From DATAJX01 sp036261915 (lineage in GTDB: Bacteria > Pseudomonadota > Alphaproteobacteria > UBA2136 > UBA6156): DNA of 64,000 nucleotides. The notes below the pieces were generated by a model. That model was given only the letters and a program-made list of their open reading frames with translations, searched no databases and was not told where the DNA came from. Positions within the stretch are counted from its first letter, which is position 1; the number at the start of each line of letters is the position of its first letter. Shown in pieces: positions 22,685-30,354 of the stretch. Made by a program: the position numbers and the translations under genes. The stretch is taken from NCBI GenBank assembly GCA_036261915.1, contig DATAJX010000005.1, positions 1-64,000 on the forward strand. Reading direction: 5' to 3'.

Positions 22685-23441
22685 AGGCCTTTTCGACCTG
22701 CGAGAAGTCGAGCTCGATGGGTGTGGCTCGGCCGAAGATGGACACGCTGACGGTGAGGCGTTCCTTGTCGTCGTCGACGATCTCGACCATGCCCTGGAAG
22801 TTGGCGAACGGCCCTTCCATGACGCGCACTTCTTCGCCGATCTCGAACTTGACCAGGCTGCGGGGCTTGTCGGCGCCGTGCTGCATCTGGTTGAGGATGC
22901 GCTCGGCCTCGGACGAGCTGATGGGCAGCGGCTTGCGGCCCTGCTCGGCGCCCATGAAGGCGGTGACGTGCGGGGTGTGGCGGATCAGGTGCCAGACGTC
23001 GTCGATCATCAGGCACTTGATGAGCACGTAGCCGGGGAAGAACTTGCGTTCGCCGGACACCTTCTGGCCCTTTTTGACCTCGACCACCGGCTCCATCGGG
23101 ATGAGCACGTCTTCGACGCTTTTTTGCATGCCTTGCAGCAGGATCTGCTCGCGGATGAGCATTTGCACGCGCTTTTCGTAGTTGGAGGCGGTTTGAATGA
23201 CGTACCAGCGCGAGCCTTCGACCGGTTGCGGGTTCCAGGTGATGCGGCTGGCGCTTTCGGCCAAAATTTTGCGGTGGCTGATCTTGGCCTTTTTGGCCTT
23301 GGCTTTGGGCTTGGCGGGCTCCTTCGCCTTTTTGGCGGCCTTGGCCAGCTTGGCCTCGACGGCCTTGCGTTCGCGGATGCCCGACTTGCCGCCGGCGCTG
23401 GCGGAAGTGGCTTGGGCGGAAGTGAGTTTTTTACCAGCCAT
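22683..23441 (-). CDS. nusG: Transcription termination/antitermination protein NusG
   Basis: Binds RNA polymerase and couples it to Rho or ribosomes. 252 aa, longer than the usual 175-190: about 78 extra N-terminal residues rich in Lys/Ala (KLAKAAKKAKEPAKPKAKAK). The NGN domain starts at RWYVIQTASNYEKRV and includes FFPGYVLIKC; the KOW domain (IGEEVRVMEGPFANFQGMVE) ends the protein. Preceded by secE 23 bp upstream. Confidence 0.97.
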   Translation of the reverse strand: MAGKKLTSAQATSASAGGKSGIRERKAVEAKLAKAAKKAKEPAKPKAKAKKAKISHRKILAESASRITWNPQPVEGSRWYVIQTASNYEKRVQMLIREQILLQGMQKSVEDVLIPMEPVVEVKKGQKVSGERKFFPGYVLIKCLMIDDVWHLIRHTPHVTAFMGAEQGRKPLPISSSEAERILNQMQHGADKPRSLVKFEIGEEVRVMEGPFANFQGMVEIVDDDKERLTVSVSIFGRATPIELDFSQVEKA

Positions 23442-23464
23442 GATGTTTATCCTTCAATTACCAA

Positions 23465-23665
23465 TTACACGTTGAGGCCGAGCAGCCAGTTGAGGGCCGC
23501 GCCGATGCCGAGATCGACCGCCACCAAAAACAGCGCCACAATGCTGACCAGGATGAAGACCATCACGGTCATCTGGCGGGTTTCGCGCCCGGACGGCCAT
23601 GTGATGCGCAGGGCCTCGGCTTTGACTTCCCGCGCGAATTTGGCGACGTCGGCAAAGTTTGGCAT
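23465..23665 (-). CDS. secE: Preprotein translocase subunit SecE
   Basis: 66-aa single-span SecYEG subunit. Amphipathic EVKAEALRITWPSGRETRQM with the conserved W-P-S/T-R-x-E, then the membrane helix VMVFILVSIVALFLVAVDLGIG. Operon with nusG. No tRNA-Trp or tuf gene precedes it, unlike the common arrangement. Confidence 0.96.
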   Translation of the reverse strand: MPNFADVAKFAREVKAEALRITWPSGRETRQMTVMVFILVSIVALFLVAVDLGIGAALNWLLGLNV

Positions 23666-23765
23666 GCGGTGGGCCTTTCTGTTTCTCAGGTTAGTGGACA
23701 GCCGAAAGTATCGGCCGAGCCGTTGGGTTGGGGTTTAGCGCGGGGGGCTGCCCCGGTCAAGCGGA

Positions 23766-25226
23766 TTAGGCCTTATCTATCGCTTCTTTAAGCAGGCGGT
23801 TGACCACTTCGGGATTAGCCTGGCCCTTGGTTTCGGCCATCACCTTGCCCACGAAGCTGCCGAAAATACGCTCGTTGCCGCCCTTGTACTTGGCCACGAG
23901 GTCGAGGTTTTCGGCGATGACCTTGCTGCAGATGGCCCCCAGCGCGCCTTCGTCGGATATCTGGCCCATACCGGATTCGGCCACGATGGCGCCGGCGGCC
24001 TTGCCGGTTTCGAGCATGGTGGCGAACACCTGCTTGGCCATTTTGCCGGAAATTTTGCCCGAAGAGATGAGATCGACCAGCTCGCCCAGTTGTTGGGGTT
24101 TGAGGGGTGCATTTTCGAGTTCGGTGCCGGTTTTGTTGAGCGCGCCGAACAGCTCGACCATCATCCAGTTGGCGGCCAGCTTGGCGTCGCGGCCCTGCGC
24201 CAGGTCGTTGAAATAATCGACGTAGGCTTTGTCGGACGTGAGCAGCGTGGCGTCGCCTTCGCTCAGGCCCATGGCCAGGAACTCGGCCTTCAGCACGTCG
24301 GGCAGCTTGGGCATTTTTTCCTTGATGTCGAAAATGCGCTTGACGCTGATGTTGAGCGGCAGCAGGTCGGGGCACGGGAAATAGCGGTAATCGTGCGCGT
24401 CTTCTTTACTCCGCAGCGGGCGGGTCTCTTCCTTGTCCGGGTCCCACAGGCGGGTTTCCTGGTCGACGGTGCCCCCGCTTTCCCACACGCTCACGTGCCG
24501 TTCGGCCTCGTGCTGGATGGCGTGCATGACGTGGCGGATGCTGTTCAAATTCTTGATTTCACAACGGGTTCGGAGCTTATCTTCACCCACTTTACGAACC
24601 GAGACATTGGCGTCGCAGCGGAGGTTGCCTTTTTCCATGTCGCCGTCGCAGATACCGAGGAAGCGCAGCAGGGTGCGCATCTTCTTCATGTAGGCGCCGG
24701 CTTCTTCGGGCGTGCGGATGTCGGGCTCGGACACGATCTCCATCAGCGGCACCCCTGCCCGGTTCAAATCGACGTAGCTGACCGTGGCGGGGCCGAGGTC
24801 GTGGATGCTTTTACCGGCGTCTTCCTCGAGGTGCATGCGGGTGATTTTGATGAGCTTTTGGCTGCCGTCGGGCAGGTCGATGTTCAGCTCGCCGAACTCG
24901 ACGATGGGCTGGTCGAACTGCGAGATTTGATAGCCCTTGGGCAGGTCGGGGTAAAAATAGTTTTTACGCGCGAACACGCTGGTTTGATTGATCTGCGCGT
25001 TGATGGCGAGGCCCAGCTTGATGCCCGCATCGACCGCGCCCGCGTTGAGCACCGGCAGCATGCCGGGCATGCCCAGATCGATCGTGCTGGCCTGGGTGTT
25101 GGGCTCGGCCCCGAAGGCCGTGCTGCTGCCGCTGAACAGCTTTGATCTGGTGGTGATCTGGGCGTGGACTTCGAGCCCGATGACCATTTCGTAACCGTGG
25201 GGCAACAAGGGTGCTTTTTCGCTCAT
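23766..25226 (-). CDS. gatB: Asp-tRNA(Asn)/Glu-tRNA(Gln) amidotransferase subunit B
   Basis: Activates mischarged Glu-tRNA(Gln) and Asp-tRNA(Asn) for transamidation within GatCAB. 486 aa from ATG 25226. YEMVIGLEVHAQI and GMPGMLPVLN are hallmark N-terminal motifs; DLPKGYQISQFDQPI, the cradle domain, and a C-terminal GatB/YqeY helical domain (SGKISGKMAKQVFATMLE) are present. Encoded apart from gatC-gatA, which lie 1.5-3.5 kb upstream on the same strand. Confidence 0.97.
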   Translation of the reverse strand: MSEKAPLLPHGYEMVIGLEVHAQITTRSKLFSGSSTAFGAEPNTQASTIDLGMPGMLPVLNAGAVDAGIKLGLAINAQINQTSVFARKNYFYPDLPKGYQISQFDQPIVEFGELNIDLPDGSQKLIKITRMHLEEDAGKSIHDLGPATVSYVDLNRAGVPLMEIVSEPDIRTPEEAGAYMKKMRTLLRFLGICDGDMEKGNLRCDANVSVRKVGEDKLRTRCEIKNLNSIRHVMHAIQHEAERHVSVWESGGTVDQETRLWDPDKEETRPLRSKEDAHDYRYFPCPDLLPLNISVKRIFDIKEKMPKLPDVLKAEFLAMGLSEGDATLLTSDKAYVDYFNDLAQGRDAKLAANWMMVELFGALNKTGTELENAPLKPQQLGELVDLISSGKISGKMAKQVFATMLETGKAAGAIVAESGMGQISDEGALGAICSKVIAENLDLVAKYKGGNERIFGSFVGKVMAETKGQANPEVVNRLLKEAIDKA

Positions 25227-25240
25227 GCGGCGGTTATACA

Positions 25241-25266
25241 CAAAAAAGCGGGCCTTGATAAGCCCG
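25241..25266 (-). terminator. Terminator of the 25296-25661 gene
   Basis: GGGCTTATCAAGGCCC-type stem followed on the minus strand by GCTTTTTTG, between the membrane-protein gene and gatB. Confidence 0.65.
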
Positions 25267-25295
25267 CCCCGGCCGTGCCGGCACTTTTTTGGCGG

Positions 25296-25661
25296 CTATT
25301 TGCCGCGGCCCACCCGGCTGCGGAACAGGCGCCGGTGGCTGAAATAAACCCCGGCGGTGAGCAGCAGGTAAATGGCGCTGTGGGTGGTTTGGCGCACCGC
25401 GTTGATGTGCTGGTTGCGGGCCTCTTGCTTTTGGCGCACCGAGAGTTCGGCTTCGGTCATCGGGCGGGGGGCTTCGCTGCCCGGGCTGTAGACCACGGGG
25501 TCGATGTAATTGGGGCGCGGCATGGCCCAATCGAGCCCATTGTTGATGAGGCTGCCCACTAAAATAACGCTGACCAGCAGCGACACCGCGCACACCAGGG
25601 CGAGGTAGACGCTGTAAATGATATCGACCCACGGAGTGGCGGTGGCGGTTTTGGCGGCCAT
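25296..25661 (-). CDS. Small membrane protein, unknown
   Basis: 121 aa. One strong N-terminal membrane segment (YSVYLALVCAVSLLVSVILVGSLI), an exposed loop with the motif PNYIDPVVYSP, a basic amphipathic helix (LSVRQKQEARNQHINAVRQ), and a second weaker span (SAIYLLLTAGVYFSH). No family recognised. Terminators flank it on both sides. Confidence 0.7.
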   Translation of the reverse strand: MAAKTATATPWVDIIYSVYLALVCAVSLLVSVILVGSLINNGLDWAMPRPNYIDPVVYSPGSEAPRPMTEAELSVRQKQEARNQHINAVRQTTHSAIYLLLTAGVYFSHRRLFRSRVGRGK

Positions 25662-25695
25662 GTGTTTTTCCTTTTTATATACAGCCAGTTAACCA

Positions 25696-25726
25696 CAAAA
25701 AAGCGGGCTTACAAAGCCCGCTTTTT
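25696..25726. terminator. Terminator
   Basis: AAAAAAGCGGGC/GCCCGCTTTTT stem upstream of the family 2 repeat. Confidence 0.8.
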
Positions 25727-25732
25727 AAAGAA

Positions 25733-25800
25733 TGGATCCCCGCCTTCGCGGGGATAAATTCGTCTAGGGATTTTGCGAAGGGCAAAACCCCAGACATCAT
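25733..25800 (+). repeat. Dispersed repeat family 2, copy 1
   Basis: Begins TGGATCCCCGCC-TTCG-CGGGGATAAATTC, then GTCTAG and a second hairpin (GGGATTTTGC/GCAAAACCCC), ending CAGACATCATTTA. The same two-hairpin layout is at 29002-29068. Confidence 0.7.
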
Positions 25801-26424
25801 TTACATCCCGTTGGCGAATTTGGCGTTGCTGGCGTGGCCTTTGGCACGCACGGCCTTCATCGGCTCGATATAATCCTCGAGCTGGGTCAGGTTCCAGTGC
25901 AGGCGCTCGGTGACGATGGCGTCGGCCTCGGCAGCCTCGGGCTTGGGGGCACCCGTGAACATGTTGCCGGCATCGCGGATGGCCAAATGGTCGGGCAGGA
26001 ACAGCATGCGGTTGTTTTTGGAACCGTTGAGCCGCAACTGGCTGACCGGGTAGAGCCCGCCGGTGCTGGCCGACACCCCGATGAGCAGCGCGGGCTTGTG
26101 CGACACCAGGGTGCCATTGCCCAGCAACATCAGCAGGTTTTGCAACGCGCTAGGCACCATGCCGTGGTATTCGGGCGCCAGGATGACCAGGCCGTCGGCC
26201 TTTTCGAGCTGTTCGGCCAGCGGCGCCCACACCTTGCCCCACTTCTCATCCAGCGGTTTGACGCCCCACGTGCCTTCGTCCCACAGCGGCAGGACGGTTT
26301 CGGCCAGATCAATCAGGTGCGTGTTGTGCTTGCGGGATTTGAGTTCTTTTTCGACCACGCGGGCGATGCGCGGGGTATTACCGGACGGGCGCATGCCGCC
26401 CGAGATGATGACGATGTTGGACAT
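25801..26424 (-). CDS. NAD(P)H-dependent FMN reductase-like flavoprotein
   Basis: 207 aa with a flavodoxin-like fold. IVIISGGMRPSGNTPRIARVV is the FMN phosphate-binding loop region and ILAPEYHGMVPSALQNLL is the signature of NADPH-dependent FMN reductases (EYNGS-P type, here with H for N). Likely a cytoplasmic quinone, chromate or azo-type reductase; the substrate cannot be assigned. Divergent from nothing; a Shine-Dalgarno (GGAGAA) precedes the start. Confidence 0.88.
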   Translation of the reverse strand: MSNIVIISGGMRPSGNTPRIARVVEKELKSRKHNTHLIDLAETVLPLWDEGTWGVKPLDEKWGKVWAPLAEQLEKADGLVILAPEYHGMVPSALQNLLMLLGNGTLVSHKPALLIGVSASTGGLYPVSQLRLNGSKNNRMLFLPDHLAIRDAGNMFTGAPKPEAAEADAIVTERLHWNLTQLEDYIEPMKAVRAKGHASNAKFANGM

Positions 26425-26529
26425 GGGTTTTTCTCCTTTGTATGGAGTGCTTATAACATGGCTATTTCAATATTTCAAGATAATTGAAATATAATTTATT
26501 GTTGCCGCAGGCACTTTGGACGCGCGAGC

Positions 26530-26609
26530 GGTTTTGCCGAACGGCAAACTTCATAAGGATAGGCCGTAACGAGCAACAGGCCGCAGAGGCCGTGCGAAGT
26601 GGGAGGCCC
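26530..26609 (-). repeat. Palindromic element family 1, intergenic copy
   Basis: On the minus strand: GGCCTCCCACTTCGCACGGCC, TGCGGCCTG, GGCCTATC, CTTATGAAG, then the hairpin TTTGCC-GTTC-GGCAAA. The 5' part is nearly the same as at 10318-10395, while the end hairpin has changed on both arms. No adjacent gene-end duplication is apparent. Confidence 0.7.
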
Positions 26610-26687
26610 TTTTAAATCTAAACGACTACTGGATTGGCTGCGCCGGTCTTCGGCTCCCGCCTTCGCGGGAATGGAGCCTTCGGTTGG

Positions 26688-28142
26688 CTAGGCCTTGAAC
26701 GCCGGTTGGGCGAGTTTGGCCAGTTGCTCGTGTGCGTAGGCCACTTGCAAAATCTTGCCTTCGTCGAACCGCTTGCCGATGATCTGCAGGCCCACGGGCA
26801 GGCCGTCGACCAGCCCCGCCCCCACCGACAGGCCCGGCAGGCCCGCCATGCTGGTGGGAATGGTGAACACGTCATTCAGGTACATGGCCACCGGGTCGGC
26901 GGTCTTTTCGCCGATCTTGAACGCCGGTGTGGGCGCCGTGGGGCTGAAGATGACATCGACCTTTTTGAAGGCCTCGTCGAAATCGCGCGCGATGAGGCTG
27001 CGCACCTTCATGGCCTTGGTGTAGTAGGCGTCGTAGTAGCCGCTGGACAGCGTGTAGTTGCCCACCATGATGCGGCGCTTGACCTCGGCCCCGAACCCGG
27101 CGGTGCGGGTGTTGGTGTAGGTTTCCATTAAATTCTTGCCCTCGACGCGGAGGCCGAAGCGCATGCCGTCGTAACGGCTGAGGTTGCTGGAAGCCTCGGC
27201 CGGCGCGACGATATAATAGGTGCTGGGCGCCGCGGCGGTGTGCGGCAGCGAAATGTCGACCACCTCGGCGCCTTCGGCCTCGAAGCGTTTGACCGCGTCC
27301 ATCACCAGTTGCTTGATGGCGGGGTTGAGGCCTTCGATGAAGTACTCTTTCGGCAGGCCGATCTTGAGGCCTTTGAGGCTGAGGGTTTTAAGCCCTTCGC
27401 TCCAGTTGGGCACCGGCAGGTTGGCGCTGGTGCTGTCTTTTGCGTCGTGCCCGCTCATGGTGTGCAGCATCAGCGCGGCGTCTTCGACCGTGCGGGCGAA
27501 CATGCCGGCCTGGTCGAGGCTGCTGGCGAACGCCACCATGCCCCAGCGCGAGCAGCGGCCGTAGGTGGGCTTGATGCCGACCAGCCCGGTGTAGGCGGCG
27601 GGCTGGCGGATGGAGCCGCCGGTGTCGGAGCCGGTGGCGCCGAAGCATTGGTAGTCGGCCACCGCGGCGGCGGAGCCGGAACTGCTGCCGCCGGGCACGA
27701 GGCTTTCATCCCACGGGTTTTTGGTGGCGCCGTAGTAGCTGGTTTCGCCGCTGCCGCCCATGGCGAATTCGTCCATGTTCAGCTTGCCCACGCCCACCGC
27801 ACCCGCCTGCCACAGCTTGGCGGTGACGGTGCTTTCATACGTCGGCTTGAAGCCGTCGAGGATGTGCGACGCGGCGGTGGTAAGGATGCCTTCAGTGCAG
27901 AACAGGTCTTTCACGCCCAGCGGCAGGCCGAGCAAGGCGCCCTTCTCTCCGGCGGCGATCTTTTTGTCGGCTTCGGCGGCCTGCTTGAGGGCGTGCTCGG
28001 CGGTGACCGTGATGAAGGCGTTGAGGTGCTTGCGCTTTTCGATGCGCGACAGCGTGGCCTGCGTGAGCTCGACGCTGCTTACTTCTTTATTGGCGAGCTT
28101 TTTAAGGGCTTCGGTGGCGGTGAGTTGAAGGATGTCGCTCAT
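26688..28142 (-). CDS. gatA: Asp-tRNA(Asn)/Glu-tRNA(Gln) amidotransferase subunit A
   Basis: Glutaminase/amidase subunit that supplies ammonia to GatB. 484 aa from ATG 28142. Amidase signature: GVKDLFCTEG (catalytic Lys), GSSSGSAAAVA (cis-Ser) and GSDTGGSIRQPAA (nucleophile Ser). Substrate-specific YGRCSRWGMVAFASSLDQAG is typical of GatA. The start overlaps the stop of the nudix gene by 4 bp (ATGA). Confidence 0.98.
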   Translation of the reverse strand: MSDILQLTATEALKKLANKEVSSVELTQATLSRIEKRKHLNAFITVTAEHALKQAAEADKKIAAGEKGALLGLPLGVKDLFCTEGILTTAASHILDGFKPTYESTVTAKLWQAGAVGVGKLNMDEFAMGGSGETSYYGATKNPWDESLVPGGSSSGSAAAVADYQCFGATGSDTGGSIRQPAAYTGLVGIKPTYGRCSRWGMVAFASSLDQAGMFARTVEDAALMLHTMSGHDAKDSTSANLPVPNWSEGLKTLSLKGLKIGLPKEYFIEGLNPAIKQLVMDAVKRFEAEGAEVVDISLPHTAAAPSTYYIVAPAEASSNLSRYDGMRFGLRVEGKNLMETYTNTRTAGFGAEVKRRIMVGNYTLSSGYYDAYYTKAMKVRSLIARDFDEAFKKVDVIFSPTAPTPAFKIGEKTADPVAMYLNDVFTIPTSMAGLPGLSVGAGLVDGLPVGLQIIGKRFDEGKILQVAYAHEQLAKLAQPAFKA

Positions 28143-28693
28143 GATATCTTGCTTAACAGTTCGTTCGCTTTTTGGGGGTTGAAGGCGGAATGGATGAGGC
28201 CGCGCAGCACGCTGTCGCGGAAGGCCGGGTGGGCGATGACCTCGGTGACCAGCTGTTGCGGCGTGCAGCTTTTGACCATGATCTTTTCGCCGGCGTCGAG
28301 GTTCTGTTCGGCTACTTTTTGGCAATTGCGCGCCACGTAAAAATAGGCGGTGTGCTCGATGCGGCCGGCGGTTTGCGGCATTTGATAGAGCAGTTGCCAG
28401 TTGTCGGACGCCAGGCCCGACTCTTCAAGCAGTTCGCGCTTGGCGGCCTCGAGCGGGTCTTCGCCGTTTTCGATGCGGCCGCCGAACATGCTGATGAACG
28501 GCGCGCGGCCCGGTTGCTCCTGCTCGGCATAATAGGCCAACCCGTCGGCCCCGATGGCGATGACGGTGGCGGTGTCGGCCCGTTTGAGGCCCTCGAACAC
28601 CATGGTGCTGCCGTCGTAGCCCTGCTCGGGCCACTGGAAGACGTCGAACAGTACGCCCTCGAACACCTTTTTGGCGGTGGCGGGAATGGCCAT
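28139..28693 (-). CDS. Nudix hydrolase between gatC and gatA
   Basis: 184 aa. The full Nudix box GGRIENGEDPLEAAKRELLEESG binds Mg and cleaves nucleoside diphosphate linkages. The flanking layout (FEGLKRADTATVIAIG before, AYFYVARNCQKV after) resembles ADP-ribose pyrophosphatases, but specificity is unproven. Its start overlaps the gatC stop and its end overlaps the gatA start, so it is translationally coupled inside the amidotransferase operon. Confidence 0.92.
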   Translation of the reverse strand: MAIPATAKKVFEGVLFDVFQWPEQGYDGSTMVFEGLKRADTATVIAIGADGLAYYAEQEQPGRAPFISMFGGRIENGEDPLEAAKRELLEESGLASDNWQLLYQMPQTAGRIEHTAYFYVARNCQKVAEQNLDAGEKIMVKSCTPQQLVTEVIAHPAFRDSVLRGLIHSAFNPQKANELLSKIS

Positions 28694-28983
28694 TATTCGA
28701 CGATCCGGGGCACGACGTAAAAGCCCATTTCGGTTTTGGGCGCGATGCTCTGGTTGATGTCGCGGCGGTCGGTTTCGGTCACCACGTCGGGGCGCTCGGG
28801 CGTGCCACCCGCGGCCACCGTGCTGGTTAGGGGCTGCACGCCGTCGGTGTTGACCGCCTGGATCTGCTCGACGAACTTGATGATGTTGGCGAACTGCGCC
28901 TGGAACGCGGCCAGTTGGTCGTCTTCGAACTTCAGCCGCGAGAGGGTGGCGAGTTTCTGGATTTGTTTGGTGTCGATGCTCAT
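28693..28983 (-). CDS. gatC: Asp-tRNA(Asn)/Glu-tRNA(Gln) amidotransferase subunit C
   Basis: Small clamp that stabilises GatAB. 96 aa; KQIQKLATLSRLKFEDDQ and FVEQIQAVNTDGVQPL are the standard GatC motifs, with the acidic-proline belt and VVPRIVE at the end. First gene of gatC-nudix-gatA. Confidence 0.97.
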   Translation of the reverse strand: MSIDTKQIQKLATLSRLKFEDDQLAAFQAQFANIIKFVEQIQAVNTDGVQPLTSTVAAGGTPERPDVVTETDRRDINQSIAPKTEMGFYVVPRIVE

Positions 28984-29001
28984 TATTTACCCCGTTTAGC
29001 G

Positions 29002-29068
29002 TGGATACCCGCCTGCGCGGGCATCAATTCATCTAAGCTTTTTTAAGAAAAAAAGCTAGATATCATTG
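29002..29068 (+). repeat. Dispersed repeat family 2, copy 2
   Basis: TGGATACCCGCC-TGCG-CGGGCATCAATTC, then ATCTAAGC, an A/T-rich hairpin (CTAAGCTTTTTT/AAAAAAAGCTAG), ending AGATATCATTGA. Outer blocks match 25733-25800; both hairpins are retained with changed bases. Confidence 0.7.
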
Positions 29069-29100
29069 ACTTTCTATGGCCCGGAACCTACCCCATACGT

Positions 29101-29577
29101 ATGTTGACGCGCAACCCCGCTGATTTACCCGCCCAAGGCCGCATCGCCGCGTTCGATTACGGCACCCGCACCGTGGGCGTGGCGCTGAGCACCAGCGACC
29201 AGAAAAGCTGCGCCAGCGCCGCCCCGCTGCAGCCGCAGGGCGGGTTTGAGGGCGTGCTGAACGCCTTTAAGGCCGCCTACGGCAGCGCCATTGTGGGCGC
29301 CGTGGTGGGCCTGCCCCTGAACATGGACGGCACCGTGGGCAAAAGCGCCGACGCCGCCCGCAGCTTTGCCGGGGTGGTGGCCAAGGTGCTGGGCGTGCCC
29401 GTTTTGCTGTGGGACGAGCGGCTGACCAGCCGGCAATCGGAAGCCGCGTTTTTTGAACAGCGCGAAGGCCGCCAGACACGGGGCAGCAAAAAGGCCAGCG
29501 GCGGCAAAACCGACAGCGGCGCCGCGGTGCTGATTTTGCAGAGTGCGCTGGACACCCGCGCCACCGACCGGCGTTAA
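29101..29577 (+). CDS. ruvX: Holliday junction resolvase-like RuvX/YqgF
   Basis: 158 aa RNase H-fold protein acting in 16S rRNA 5' maturation in known species and/or as a putative junction resolvase. RIAAFDYGTRTVGVALS carries the first catalytic Asp, AVVGLPLNMDGT the middle motif and LLWDERLTSRQSE the Glu; KTDSGAAVLILQSALD provides the last acidic residue. No clear ribosome-binding site is present. Confidence 0.93.
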   Translation: MLTRNPADLPAQGRIAAFDYGTRTVGVALSTSDQKSCASAAPLQPQGGFEGVLNAFKAAYGSAIVGAVVGLPLNMDGTVGKSADAARSFAGVVAKVLGVPVLLWDERLTSRQSEAAFFEQREGRQTRGSKKASGGKTDSGAAVLILQSALDTRATDRR

Positions 29578-29694
29578 GCCCTTTTTTTGCGCGTGGCGCT
29601 TGCGTGGGGCCGGGTGCGGGTTTAGCTTGATTTCAACACCATTCACCGCCTTGGCGGCCTCGTTTTACATATTCCTCACGTCTGGGAGATTCCC

Positions 29695-30288
29695 ATGAAC
29701 ACCATCATCACCCCCACAGTGCCGGTGGCGCTGGAAGTGCGCCTGCGCGTATCGTCGATAGACGACCGCCTGCGCGAAGCCGGCAAGCGGCCCGACACCC
29801 TTGCGCCCAACTGCGCGTTGCTGCTGCAGGAAGCCATTGCCAGGTTTCCGGTGGCACTTGGCAACTTCAGCCCCTGCCTGATCGAGCAGGTGATACGCCC
29901 GGCAGGCAAGGTGGCACAGGCCACCGTTTGGCCCTGGCGCGGCACCGTGGCCTGCCTGCCCGGTGGCCTGAGCCTGCTGGATGTTTATACTATGGCCTCG
30001 GATGCGCTGCACCCGATCGTCAATTTCATCAACCCCCTGCAGCTGTGCCTGACCGACAGCCCCGAGCCGCTGTACTGCCTGAACCTTGACGCCAAGGCCG
30101 TGATGCTGCCGGGCGCCGAACCCGGGGCGTTGAAGAACGCCACCTTCATGGCCCGCATGCGCGAGCACTTTGACCACTCGACCGGCTGGGAACGCGCCAC
30201 CAACCCCGGCACGTTGCCGCAGGCCGAATGCCTGCTGCCGCTAAAGCCCGAACCGCCCCGCAGCGGCACCGTGGTGCAGTTGCGCTAG
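29695..30288 (+). CDS. Unknown protein
   Basis: 197 aa, no signal peptide. ATG 29695 follows GGGAGATTCCC. N-terminal beta-rich region (TPTVPVALEVRLRVSSIDDRL), then CALLLQEAIARFPVALGNF and LLDVYTMASDALHPIVNFI. Closed by a terminator. No family recognised. Upstream sequence shares GCGCTTGCGT and TAGCTTG with the 38826 gene's upstream region, perhaps a shared promoter type. Confidence 0.65.
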   Translation: MNTIITPTVPVALEVRLRVSSIDDRLREAGKRPDTLAPNCALLLQEAIARFPVALGNFSPCLIEQVIRPAGKVAQATVWPWRGTVACLPGGLSLLDVYTMASDALHPIVNFINPLQLCLTDSPEPLYCLNLDAKAVMLPGAEPGALKNATFMARMREHFDHSTGWERATNPGTLPQAECLLPLKPEPPRSGTVVQLR

Positions 30289-30304
30289 GCCTTAAAACAT
30301 CGAC

Positions 30305-30337
30305 AGCCCCGGAGATTTATCTCCGGGGCTTTTTTTG
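30305..30337 (+). terminator. Terminator
   Basis: AGCCCCGGAG/CTCCGGGGCT stem with seven Ts, just before phrB. Confidence 0.85.
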
Positions 30338-30354
30338 TGTGCTATGAGCAGGGT

